From positions 14,611,932-14,675,931 of the forward strand of contig NC_092017.1 in assembly GCF_042242105.1 (NCBI RefSeq): DNA of 64,000 nucleotides. Direction: 5' to 3'. Below, piece after piece: positions 12,238 to 24,549 of this stretch. The position numbers and the translations under genes were made by a program. The notes under the pieces are model-generated. The model saw only the letters and a list, made by a program, of their open reading frames with translations. It did no database searches and was not told the origin of the DNA. This DNA comes from Pempheris klunzingeri. Taxonomy: Eukaryota; Chordata; Actinopteri; Acropomatiformes; Pempheridae. Numbering within the stretch: the stretch's first letter is position 1; each line of letters begins with the position of its first letter.

Positions 12238-12840
12238 CCAGACTGAAGATTTTCCCACAGGTATACTCAGAACCTTCTTGTTGCTCTTAATATACAGTTG
12301 CTCCTCTGTTGTGCAGCTGTTTTACATTCAAATGTTTGCTACTATATAAATTAGTCTATTTGTATTTATGTCATATGATATTATATTGTAGCTACAGTCA
12401 GGCTGGCTAAATGTTAAGTTATGTTATTTGTAAGAAAATACATTTTGAGTGGATTTTTAAGTAATGCAACTCTGTACTGTTTGTTAAATGTGTGCAGAAA
12501 ATGTGAGGAAAGTGTGTTGGTGTGAGTCACAAATGTAAAGAAAGCAAGTTATTTTTAAGGTCCGACGACAATAGTGCTTTTCTCCCCTGAACTTTCACAC
12601 CTTGTCTTGTCAGAGAAAAGATCCTCTCTTTAATTTTGACCCAAAATGTTTTGGAGTGAAAGATTTATAATTGCTGTTAAAATATTTTAAACAGAATACT
12701 TTCATGGGTGCATTTTGAGCAATATGGCATGTATGATTTATTGTGTATACTACCCTAGCACAGATGTAAAGTCTGTTAAGGTGTTCTGAATTTTTTTATT
12801 ATGTTTTATAATAAAGTTTATGTTTTTATTTGTTTGAAAA
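12238..12840 (+). other. 3'UTR of the lysyl oxidase gene with AATAAA
   Basis: Continues from the tiny last coding part (7 nt) in exon 7. AATAAA at 12810-12815 is the first strong polyadenylation hexamer after the stop, giving a UTR of about 600 nt. Confidence 0.6.
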
Positions 12841-14089
12841 AGACAAAGGTACCATTGAAGACTGACGCATTACTGAAAAAAAATGGATAGAATTTGAACA
12901 AATATTTAACAGCATGAAGTCACTCCACTGCCCATTTACTGTTAACAGCAGTCAACACAAGCTGAGGGTCATTAGCATGTGGAGTGGTACATTTCTTAAA
13001 GTGTTTTGGAATAACACACCTCAGAGAAATACCTGGAATGACTCCATTTAGCATTTTATGTCTGTCAGAAATGCAAATGACAAATTACTTCACACCACAG
13101 GCCTGTTGTTGCGTGTTTCTCATGTTGTGTTACAGCAGATGACTGGTTGAGAAAACATTTATTCACCTGGCAATAATAATAATCTATGTGAGGTGTCTGG
13201 GAACGTCTCACTCTATTTACACGTTGTCACCAGATTTAATAGGGACTCTGTCTGACCGGACACTACGTGGAAATGTATAAATAATCACCACAACTATTTG
13301 TTAACACAATAATTTTGCTCTTTTTCAACAGAGCTCTTTGCAGCCAAGCACAAACATATTGCTTCATGTTTGTAATGTTAGATATAGAGCATGGAGGTAA
13401 AAGGTTTTTGAGCTTTTGGCTGTATAAACTAATTTGTGTCAGCACTCTGTAGAGAGACGACAACAAAATACATTCAGTACATTCAACAAAGTGAATTAAT
13501 CACTGACAAAACTGTACGGTGGAAACATAATGACCACAGTGATCTGAAACCTTCCTGTGGAAGATTTCAGCCTTGATGAAAGACGGAAACAGTTTCAGGA
13601 TGTTTATGAGATGCAAATGCAGACAGGTGGGAGCTGAGGTCATGGAGCACGGTTTCTCTTCAGTATCTGTTGCTGTACTGGATTTTTTCACCCCCTCTCA
13701 TGGTAACAGTCTGTTTTCAACCAAGTGTGCTGTGGGCTCCTCAGATGCTGTGTACGTTTACCCTCATTTGCTGATCATTTCCATCTGTTATGTTACACTC
13801 TGCAAGCTATGTAGGCACCCAGACAGCCAGTAAAGGGTTTCAACTACTTTATATAATAAGTACTTTATATATAAGTCAAGAGAAGCAACATTCAACTACT
13901 CAAATGCATATTTCTCTAATCTTCACTGTTTTGTGAAATATTTGATCATTTTCTTTAGGCCCCGAACAATTAATCAAATGAAACTATGTGAGAAGCTTAG
14001 AGGGGAAAAGTACAGATTTTTTGAACGATTCACAAACCAAAAGTATTGGAGACCACTGGTTTAATCTATCAATCAATTAAAAAATAGTG

Positions 14090-14205
14090 GAATATAAGGC
14101 AAAATATTTCCCTCTGAAATGTAGTCCAGTAAAAATGTAAAGTAGCATAAAATATTGATACTCAACTAATGCACAAGTGCTCCCAAATTGTACCTGAGTT
14201 GTAAT
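14090..14205 (-). repeat. Fragment of the 'tacttttact' repeat, inverse orientation
   Basis: Reads 'gaatataaggcaaaatattt' then 'ccctctgaaatgtagtccag' and 'aaatgtaaagtagcataaaa', the reverse complement of the start of the family seen at 5625-6105 (compare 'tatgtcagagagaaatatta'). Confidence 0.6.
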
Positions 14206-16388
14206 GATAAATATAAAGTATCAGAAATGAGGGACATGTCAGTGCACACACACATGTATCCATATCACACTGGGCATGAACCTATTTTTCAAATCCCCAC
14301 ATTTCTCTCAACCTCTTTTCCCAACATGGCCTCTCCGTCGAGCTCACACCATGTTTGGTCAGGGAGCCCTCGAGGTGATCCACTGATGTGAATTTGAGTG
14401 TGACAGAGGGTCAGTGCAGAGCCTTCTCTGCCGCTACCAGGTGCTGTTTGCTCAGGGCAGGCCGACGCGCTAAGCCTGCAGGGCGTGCAGGACGGGTAGA
14501 GGTCGGCCCTGCCTGCCCCTGCTGGAGATGGCGAGGAGGAGAGAAATTCCACAGATCCGCAGACGGTCAGGAAAACCTGACTGCAAACTGCTGACATCAA
14601 CAGCACCACGGCTAAACCATCCTTATCACGGGCTGACTGTCTGTGAGGCTGTGCCCAGAGGCTGTCTGAGACTCCCGGTCAACAAGCGTCAGAGCCAACA
14701 GGCTAGACTGCAGGGACACTTCATGGCTGCCAGTTTGTTCCTCCTGCAGACACAAACTGCAAAACTCTCAGTACGGACTCCTTCAACCTTTATGTTCCTG
14801 ATGTTCCCTTTAAATTTGATTTATTCTTCTAAAAGATAAGTTCAAAGTTAGATGAAACTTTTTTCACACACAGAAGTCCTTTTAATCTATACGTGTTTGT
14901 TGCAGCACTTCACTGAAGCACTATGATTATATTGAAGCTGAACTCAAATCAAACTGACTTTTTTTTGGCTGATTCAGGCCTCAGATGAAGCTCACATAAG
15001 AACCCTTTAGCGGCCAACCAACTCACACTGCAGCACCGTCCAACTCTGATGAAGGCTGTAAAATGCTTCCAGATCAATGCAGTTGATTTTCTTTACATCA
15101 AATTAAGCTGCATCCTTAAACCCCTCTTTGTATTTTTACTGTTCAATCTTCATCGTGACCAGATATGAGCTGAAAGAGCCAACAACATTCAGTAGAGACG
15201 ATGGGAACTGAAGAGCTGATGGGTGATAATTCTCTGTGGGTGCTATTCACACTACACATACTGATCTGACCCATTTTTGATATAAAAATCTTGATTTGTG
15301 AAGCTTTAAATTCAACACTAAAATCTCTGGGGTTTCTTCTATAACTGTGCCACCTCCATCTGGATATCTTTTGAGTCACACATTCAGAATAATAATTTAA
15401 AAAAAGCAAAGCGATTAATCCAACTCTGACAGTGAAATAATCAACACTCTGCCAGTGGTCGTATAAATCAACATCCTTCAGGATCCATTTAACACTTTCA
15501 GATAATTATCTCACACGTTAGCTCCATGAGATGTCAGCTAATAAAACGTGCAACATTTATCAATTATGACAAATTGCCCAGTGTTGGTTATGAGCTGATT
15601 CAGCTCTGTAACATCTGCTCTCAACTATTAAAAAGGTTAAATTAACTGTATGTATATAAATCTACACATAGTGACCTACTGAAGTGTTGGTTTTTAAGGC
15701 TCCCTACTGTGCGTGTAGAGTCTGGAGTATGAGCTTGCATCATTAGTGAAACAGCTTGACGCCACCTCCGCACTAATGTTCTGTTTCTCCGTCTGAATAT
15801 GTGGTCTGTATTTACCTTTTAGGGACTTGTTTGTTCACAGCAAAAAGTCGGAGCTGTTTGTGTGAGCACAGTGGAAATGGTTGAATATTTTTTCTCTCCT
15901 CCTCCATCCTGAAAAAGGAAACAATGTTTATCCAGGCAGGAGGAGGACTCCCTGAGTCTGACCATTTACACATCATTACAGATTTAACAGCTCTCCCTGT
16001 TTGAATTAGAAGAACGTGTGCCTAATAAACCCTGTACGTTTCCTCACAGAGCTGCTGTGTAAATATTAAAACACTCCACAGGCCGTCTGACTGAATCCAT
16101 GCTGTTATTAATCCTGTTATTGTGTTATTTTTGGGCTGGGAAGTGGGAATGGACAGGGAGGAGGCCAGGATGACGCTGAGGAGGAGGAGGATGGGGAAAA
16201 GGCTGACGGGGGCGGACAGGTTATTCAGCAGAAACCAACCACTTATTTTTGGTCAGAATTTTGTTCTAAATGCTCGTATTGTTTTATGGGTTTAATACGT
16301 GAGTGTCAGACGACGTTGAGGTGTCTCCTCTTGTACCAAACATCTGTTCGTGTGTCACGCTTCACGAGGACGACGCTTTGTGGCTCCA

Positions 16389-16390
<2 letters not shown>

Positions 16391-16452
<62 letters not shown>

Positions 16453-16505
16453 CACACACATTCACATAGACATACATTTAGACATACACATTCATGCAGA
16501 CATGA
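16391..16505. repeat. (CA)n microsatellite with degenerate CA/TA tail
   Basis: About 29 CA units to 16448, decaying into ACACACATTCACATAGACATA-type sequence. It creates spurious Thr-His repeat frames on the + strand. Confidence 0.92.
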
Positions 16506-17437
16506 GACTGTTTTTGTCTCCTGTAATACAAAATGTTCTTCTAGTGTGAAAAAAGAGGAATGTCCACATACAGTATGTGTAACTGGGCAAACATATTATT
16601 TTTGAGAGGCTGACACACTATACTAATACTACCTGTACTGTATTTTGTGTAGAGAATATATATCTTATATATTTGTGAATATAGGGGTCACACATATTCA
16701 GAGTTCATTGTCGTTGTCATGGCTGATCACAGGGTTATTTCATAGATGAGAGGATAGAAATCACATCATTTTAACATTGCTTCATAAAAACAGCCTTGTA
16801 TTCAGCATGCTTAAAGAAAAAAAATTTCAAAGGCATTGCCAAAGATGTTTTCCTCTTAGTTGTTGAATTATTTAGTTATGTTTCTTTTTCTAATTTTCTT
16901 TGAAATGTTGAGTCAGAGCATCAACAATTAGCACTTTCAGCTAAATACACTGAAATTCAATCTAAATACACTTTTAGAAAGTATAATTGTTTGGGTTTAG
17001 TATTGGTGAGCACTACATAGCCAAATATATTCATTGCACACTGGCATGTTCAGTAGGGACCACACTGGAGATCTCTGATATTTTCAGATAAACCTGGAAA
17101 TAATCATTAAGTCTGATGATTCAGAAAAAATGGTAATGTAAAATGAAACTTCTGCAGTATTTCTTGCAATTAAATGTTAGCAGACTGTTGGACCCCCCAC
17201 GTTATTATCATTTATTATTATTTTACTGTGGATTGTTGGTCTAAACAGGCGTATACATATTCTCTATTCATTTATACATGTGCGCTAAAATCTCTTTATA
17301 AACAGTGATTTATATCATGCACTGTTAATCCCAGTGTTCCTCGCACTCAATGCAGCCTTGTACAGCTCGTACAGCAGAATACAAACAAAACCACAAACCT
17401 GTTCATTTAATCTTTATTAACAATTTTTCATGTATTT

Positions 17438-17515
17438 ACATACTCAGTGGTGTAAGAAGAAGCACTCAGATCTGTCACTTCAGTAAAAGAAGAAATACAC
17501 CAGTGTAGAAACACA
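17438..17515 (-). repeat. Fragment of the 'tacttttact' repeat (terminal part)
   Basis: Reads 'actcagtggtgtaagaagaa' then 'gcactcagatctgtcacttc' and 'agtaaaagaagaaatacacc', which I recognise as the other end of the same fish repeat family, inverted. Confidence 0.55.
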
Positions 17516-17697
17516 GAGCTGTGCAGTGAGGAATGATTGATTGAGACAAGATGAGATGTGACGTTATAATGAGACTGGAAACGTCAGTGACATGTTAACA
17601 CATCTCATAAATTTGGGGAGACGAGATGTGCACTCTGCCCTCTCCCCTTTACACCTGCACATGACATCCTGGGCTACAGCCAGGCGGCGGAAAAAGA

Positions 17698-17700
<3 letters not shown>

Positions 17701-17738
<38 letters not shown>
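17701..17738. repeat. (GT)n/(GA)n compound microsatellite
   Basis: About 14 GT units followed by a short GA run. Confidence 0.9.
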
Positions 17739-18391
17739 ATTGGATGGTGCTCTGTAGTCTCCTCACAGAAGTGCAGTGTGGTTGTTTGGGTTTTAAAGAT
17801 CCACTGTGACAAATAATCCCAACTCAAGGTCCACTCACTGGCTATTTTCCGCAGGTCTTCATCACATAGTCATCCGCAGTGGATGTTGCTGCTGTTGTCA
17901 TGGAGATGGATGGATTGATGTCAAGCTGCTGTTTCTAAAGTCCAACATGAACTTTGACGCTCACTGGGACTAAGATTAAACGCTCTAATTTAAATCCTAA
18001 TGCAGATGTTATTAGTGGTCAGTCTCTGATTGGTTTATAACATTTAAAACAACAAAATGACTGAAAGAGGGCGACATCAAGTGGCCATGACCGGTCGAGT
18101 TACGTTGAATTATGTACTTTTACGGGTCACCAATCAAAGCAGTTTATCTCCAAAGTACATTAACTAGTGTATTTTTACCACCGTATGGTCGAGATATTGT
18201 CTTCTTTTTCTTTTTCTTCTGTCGTCTTTTTAAATGTTTTGCGTGATTATTTTGTTTTCCTTGGTTTGGTATGTGACGCAGCGAGTGACGACATTCCCAG
18301 TCGACGGGATACCAGGTAACCCGGGCTGCCAATCACAGCGACACACCACCACCATCACCACCACAACCACCACACATCTAAGGAGGGAGAA

Positions 18392-20087
18392 ATGGCCAAC
18401 CTGAGTAATTTGTGCGCTGATAATTTGGCATTTCTGCTCGTATTCGTGTTGATTGCGACACTGGTCCCGGTTGACGGCTCTAGTGAGCGGACGAAGACGG
18501 TGGAGTTTAACGTCAAACCGGGAGGAGTGGTGCACACTTTCAGTGAGAGGATCGTAAGTGACTATTACTATTAAGTAATCTCTTTATTTTAGACTTATCG
18601 GCTAACATGCGCAACACAAAGCTGCACCTGTGCTGAATCTAAACCTTTTGAGACCCCTACTAGTTTGAATGCAGGCTAAATCACCGATTAGTTAGTGCTA
18701 TTCCCCCATTTGTCACAGATCAGCCAGTTTTTAAAAGGATAATTGCATTTTGCAAAATTTGGTGGGTGTATAAGAGGTGTGTTTCTTTCATTAAATCGTG
18801 TCATGTTCGATATATTTGATGCTTATGATAATACAAGTGAAAAGACACTACATTCTGCTGGTCAGCTGTGGTCGCAGCGTGATGACGCCACAGCCTGTGA
18901 GCAGCTGACACGTCGCTGCATGGTGACACAGCGGCTCCTTTCATTGGCTGACAGTTTTTATGAATGCGAGCTGCTTTTTGTGTAGTTTTTGGACTGTTTT
19001 CTTACTTTCACTTTTTATTTTTCCTATTAATCGATCAATCATTTGGCCAATTGGTTGAACTACTAACAAATGGTCTTTTCCACAGCAGACATTTTGGTAT
19101 TACATAGCAGGAAAATCACAGGTGTCACCAATAACATTAATGGTGGCTCTTTGTAGTGCTGGTGATACGGTTATAACCATTATCATGATTTCCGATATTG
19201 ACATTATGGAAAAAATTTGCAAAATCTCATATATGAAATAATCAAACTGATGTTGAAAAGTATGCCTTTAATGAGACTAAAAATTAGTTTCTTTATGTAG
19301 CCAGTGCTTAATTTTTGAGTTTCTCATTACAGTTTCCTTGTCTAAAGTCATTACCTTGGACAATAGAAATTGTTTGACCACAATAGGATTGCTTTGCTGG
19401 AAGTTAAGAAATGTTAATATTGAATTGATCGCCCTGTCCTGGCTTCACGCACGATATCTGACCAATAAACCATGTGTAATTTCATTAGTCACACCTGTGC
19501 TTTCCTGTAGAAAATGTCAACATGTCAAAAGGTCCAGTGAGAACAGACCTTTGAATTTACACGAAGCTGAAGACAATTAATGTTTTTGTATGAATGTTTG
19601 TTTGATAAATGACTAAAACTGTACATTTATTTAACAATCGATTCGACTTTGAAACACCCAGTACCAAGCAGGAAACTGACATTTTACCTCCAGTTTAGAA
19701 ATGCCTGTTTGACCTCATTTATAGATTAATGGAAAGAATCAATATCAGATAAAAGTGATTAAGAAAAAAAATATTTTTAAATGCATTAACTAGTGTTATG
19801 GGACATTTCTTTATTTCAGGGGGAGTTTGAATGCGCATTCACTTATGCTTCACAAGGGGGAACCAATGAGGTGAGTGTCTGTCTGTCCCTTTGTCTGTCT
19901 GTTTTTCTCTCTGGTTTTTGGTCCCCAGCATCATATTATTGATTTTTAACTGCAGCAGGATTTTATGCATAAGCATTTTTCTGTCTTTGTGCCACACAGC
20001 AATGGCTGATGAGCGTGGGTCTGAGTGACGACGACAGGCTGTTTTCTTGCTCTGTGTGGAGGTGAGAGAGAGACACACACAGACACA

Positions 20088-20153
<66 letters not shown>

Positions 20154-23100
20154 TGTACTTCTATCTATGTGAGGACCCTCATTGTCATAATGCATTCCTC
20201 AGCCGCCCTTACCTTAACCATCACAACTAAATGTCCAACCATAACCAGTCTGAACGTGTAAACAGCCCTTTGAGGTTGTTGTGAGTACGAGCCGAAATGT
20301 CCTCACTTCCCAAAAACGTCCTCACAATGCTTGTTCTGGTCCTCACTATGTAGCAAGTACAAACACACAAACACAATTGACATAATGCGTCCCCCAGCTC
20401 CTTACCCTTACCTTAAACTAATTCTAACCATAACCATAAAACTAAGTCTTAACCCTTACACTGCCCTTCGTTGAGGTTGTGAGGACTGGCCAAAATGTCC
20501 TCATTTTCCAAAAATGTCCTAGCTCCCAACGTCTAAAACATAAATTGGTTCTCATGAAGATAGTTGTCCAAGTGTGTGCACATACACACAGGATACTGAG
20601 TCGTCTCCTCTTTAGCTCAGTGACCCTGATGTTCAGTGAGAATCCCGTCTGCGACTCTGTTCACTGAATCACTCTTTGATTTTAGTTAGTCCTGACAGTC
20701 CCAGTAGATGGAGGAGAAACAATATAGCAGAGCCTGTAACCTCATGGTTTAATTGTATTCATGTCCAACATCGACTTAATAAACAAATGAATGTATGCAA
20801 ATGACTTAATGTTGTTAACACATACTTCTTCTTCGTTTCTGCCAGGCCCCAGGGGAAATCATACCTGTTTTTCACTCAGTTCAAAGCTGAACTAAAGGGA
20901 ACCAAAATTGAATATGCCAATGCATACGTGAGTATAAAAGAAACACAATTCCCCCAAGTGTTGGATATCAGAGTTGCCTGTCCTGTTCACATGAATTTGT
21001 TTTTATGTTGTCACTTGGTCTGGTCCTCAACAGTAACTACTTAAGTCTGGGTAATTGATGGATATGCTTCTTTCATTCTTGCTAAGTTTCCCGATAAAAT
21101 CACTAAATTACGGGAACCACATAAATTGTCTGACATTATCACTGAAAGAGCTCTTTCAGTCATATTATAAAACAAGTCAAATTTTATTAAAATCAACACC
21201 AACAGTAGAAGAAATTGACCTTTACTTTTATCTTCACTTCTTTTTTAAAGTAAAGGAAGTTAAAGCCATGCTGACTCAGCAATTTCAGAGCAGGTTCTTA
21301 TGAAATACCCACCACAGTTAATCCTAAAATATATGATCCACACATTCCCTGCAGAACACACTTGTAATACTGTAGGTGCAACACATGGCAAACCTCCCCC
21401 TATTGAGTGATCAGTTGGAGTGAAGCTCATGTTATGCAGCAGAAAGCTCACAGGACTTTAGCGTCCAACAAAGACAAACTGTAGTTTAATGCAGCCCGTC
21501 AGAGCTGAGATCAAAGCTTCTTTCTTGAACCTAAAATATTGTCAGAGCATAGACTCTACAGAGTCTGCACAAATGTCAGAAAATCAAGGCAAAACACAGT
21601 TGATGAAGATTTGTGCGTAGCCTGCAAATAATAAACCATCCACCTATGCACAGCCAATACAGCAGCTCATTTATCAGGCTCGGGGAGAAGATTAAGGCAG
21701 GATTTTTCTGTCTTGCAGTTTTTTTTACTTAGCTTTTTTTTTTAACCGCAAAGCTGGTATGAGATAGAATCAGCTTTGATGTTGTTGTCTCTGACAACAG
21801 AGGAAAAAAAAATCAGAGCCACATGTAATGACATGGACGGCCCGCTCTCCTGCATATGCATATGTAAATGCAAATTAAATACATGTAACATTTCTGTCTT
21901 ATATTCCATATTTCACAAACAGGACTAGACCAAGACCTTTGTCTCTTAAGGCACAGAGAGAACAGGACAAGATTGAGTTCAGCAGCACTTAACTATTATT
22001 TTTATTGATTGTTTAGTCATTTAATCAATTGTTTAGTTTCTAAAAGTCCAAAAATGGTCAAAATGTCCATCACACAGCCAGAGGTGAGGTACTAAAATTG
22101 CTTGTTTTGTCTGACAAACAGTCCAAAACCTAAAGATATTCAGTTTATGACTATCTAACAGAGAAAAACGGCCAGTCCTCAGATTTGTGGAGCTGGAACC
22201 AGTGAATGTTTTGCATTTTCTGTTGACTACTTGATTCACTGTTTCAGCTCTATTTTTAAGCACAGTTGTCAGTCAGAAAAGGAGCCAAGAGTTGGCCATT
22301 ATTATACTCAAAAGCAATTCTATCTTTTTACCCCACCAAAATAAGTGTTTTTATAAGTTACCTCCATTAGCTTCATGACACAAGTCATCTAACATCATCT
22401 GAGAGCCAAAGCAGTGTCGGATGTACCTGACCATACAATCAGCATGCTGTATACTGTATAATATGTTTCCACGGGAAAAACCAATACTGTGCTCCACATG
22501 TTTCCGTGCATTTATAGCTCCATTGTCCTCTAATGATGGTTTCAGTTGGTACCAACAAACTAACACGGGCAGAGACAGTCAAAGTGACAGAAAGAGACTT
22601 TATTTCTTCTGTAAGTGAAACTCAGAATCGTGGCGTATTTGCACATAATGTCTCATGGAAGGTTAATGTCTGCACTCTTTATGAGCTCAGTCACTTGGTG
22701 GAGTGTCTGCCGTGTCTGATGTGGTCGTTGGTGAAGTGAAGCACACCTTGACACGCCTCCCTCCCCCAGCAAGGACAGTCCTGACACGCTGTCATTAGTG
22801 AGAGCACATGTTTCCTCCTCCTGCTCTGGCTCCGTGCCCTGTAAGCAAAAGACAAATATACAGAAAATAACTTCACTAAATGATGGGACAAAAATAACCT
22901 CACACACACACACCCACACACACACACACACAAACAAACAGACACACCTGCCGTCCCCGCACAACATCTCCTTGACCTTGTCGTCACATCCTCCTACTTT
23001 CCTGGCCAATCTGTTGCAAAGAATTGCTCTCTCCTGTGCTGCCTCTCATCCTGTTTATTCTTTCTTTTTTTCTTTTCCTCTTTTTTCCCCCCTTTCTTCC

Positions 23101-24495
23101 CCCTCCTCCTCCTCCTCTTCATCACTTCTGCTGTATGTGTCTCCAGTCGCAGACAGCAGCGGGAGGACAGAGTGACGTGCCTTTGAAGCCGGAGGAATTT
23201 ACAGTAGGAGACTCAACAGGTGAGAAATTTATTGCGTTCAATCAACTCCCTCTGGTTGTCATTTCAATCTCGCCCTCCCTCCCTCTCCCCCCTTCGTCAC
23301 GTTGTGAGTTCCCTGCTGATTTCCTTTCAAAACATATGCTCCAGTTTTGAGTGCGTTGCCATTTTTCCCTGTAGCATTATTTGCTGTGATTTAGTTTCTG
23401 CACCAATCCCCACAGTGGCTTCAGTTCTGAACTGTGATTAGCAGGATTTGACAAGTCACACAGGAATTTACTGCAACTCCCATTTTCAGGAGAACAGAGG
23501 CTTATCCACTCCACAACTATCACAGCCTTAATGATAATCCCATCTCTGTTAGCACTCTGGAAAACACTTCCAATCACAATTTCAATAGTACAGTAGCTAC
23601 ATAGGTTTTGCATCTTAAAAAACCTATCAGTGAACTGGCCTGTAATCCCTCACAAACATGTATGTTCACATTGAGCAGGCTGCAGACTCTCTACACACAA
23701 ACCAACCTGCACCACCTGCAGGAAAGAAAAGTAAGCTTAGATGACTGTAGATGTCGCCACCTACAGTCAACACAAGTGACACTTGTGACAAATTTGTTAT
23801 TTGTGCCACCTGCAGCTAATGAGTGTCACAACTACAAATGGGTATAGCTGCTGATGGCTGAGTGTGTTTGTGGATTTGCTGCGTATGTTTTTTTTTAAAG
23901 AAACCTGAATATTTTCTGTAAGTTCCAGCCATTTCTAGTGTCCCAAATACAAAACCTTCATAGTTTGAAAAATTCATACATCCAAGATTTTTAGATTTAA
24001 AACTTTTGCTGGGGACACACAGGAGGCAGAGGTGCTGCGAAGCCCCAAAGCACTGCCCGCTTCCTCTCTGCACCAATCTTAGCTAATTGGGCTGCTGAGA
24101 CAGGAAGTGCTGTGGCGGAGCTCATGATCTAGAGCAATGGTTTCAGCACCTGTTTTATTTTCCCCGCTCACTGTGCAAGATCTGACCACAAAATGCACTG
24201 ATAATCTTACTATAATTAACACTGATATTTTTGATAGGAGTGATCAGACTCAGATAAATGCTAAAATATGTATCTATTCTACCTTTGATTTTCCTGCCCC
24301 TCTCCCCGCTGTTCTCCTGGAGTTTTAATTCTTCCATTTTTTCTCCCCTAACATGATGAAATTTGCTCATCTACTATATTTATCAGACTACAGAGTACAA
24401 CTGGTGTTTGTGATTGTGTTTTCTAAATTATGTACTTATTCCACACACAGTATTAGTCAGTTGTGTCTAAACAGAGTGAGAGAGACGAGCAGAGA

Positions 24496-24549
<54 letters not shown>

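Larger units (their letters stand above)
12841..18391. other. Intergenic between lysyl oxidase gene and mydgf
   Basis: No coding homology was found on either strand. A GC-richer island at about 14320-14740 holds frames of up to 106 codons on both strands without a recognised domain. The rest is AT-rich with repeat fragments and microsatellites listed separately. The last 300 bases should hold the mydgf promoter and show a run of CAC/CCA (18336-18374) just before the start codon. Confidence 0.55.

Noticed and set aside
14289-14839. GC-richer island with frames on both strands, considered as a gene
   Set aside because: Neither strand gives recognised protein or a consistent exon set; could be a regulatory patch but there is no direct sign.
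16286-16605. Thr-His repeat frames over (CA)n tracts (also at 19839-20261, 22653-23009, 24353-24715, 37396-37759)
   Set aside because: They are translations of dinucleotide repeats with no other coding support.
20089-20590. CRISPR-like or satellite array
   Set aside because: Repeats are a dinucleotide tract and two diverged units without regular spacers; a vertebrate context.
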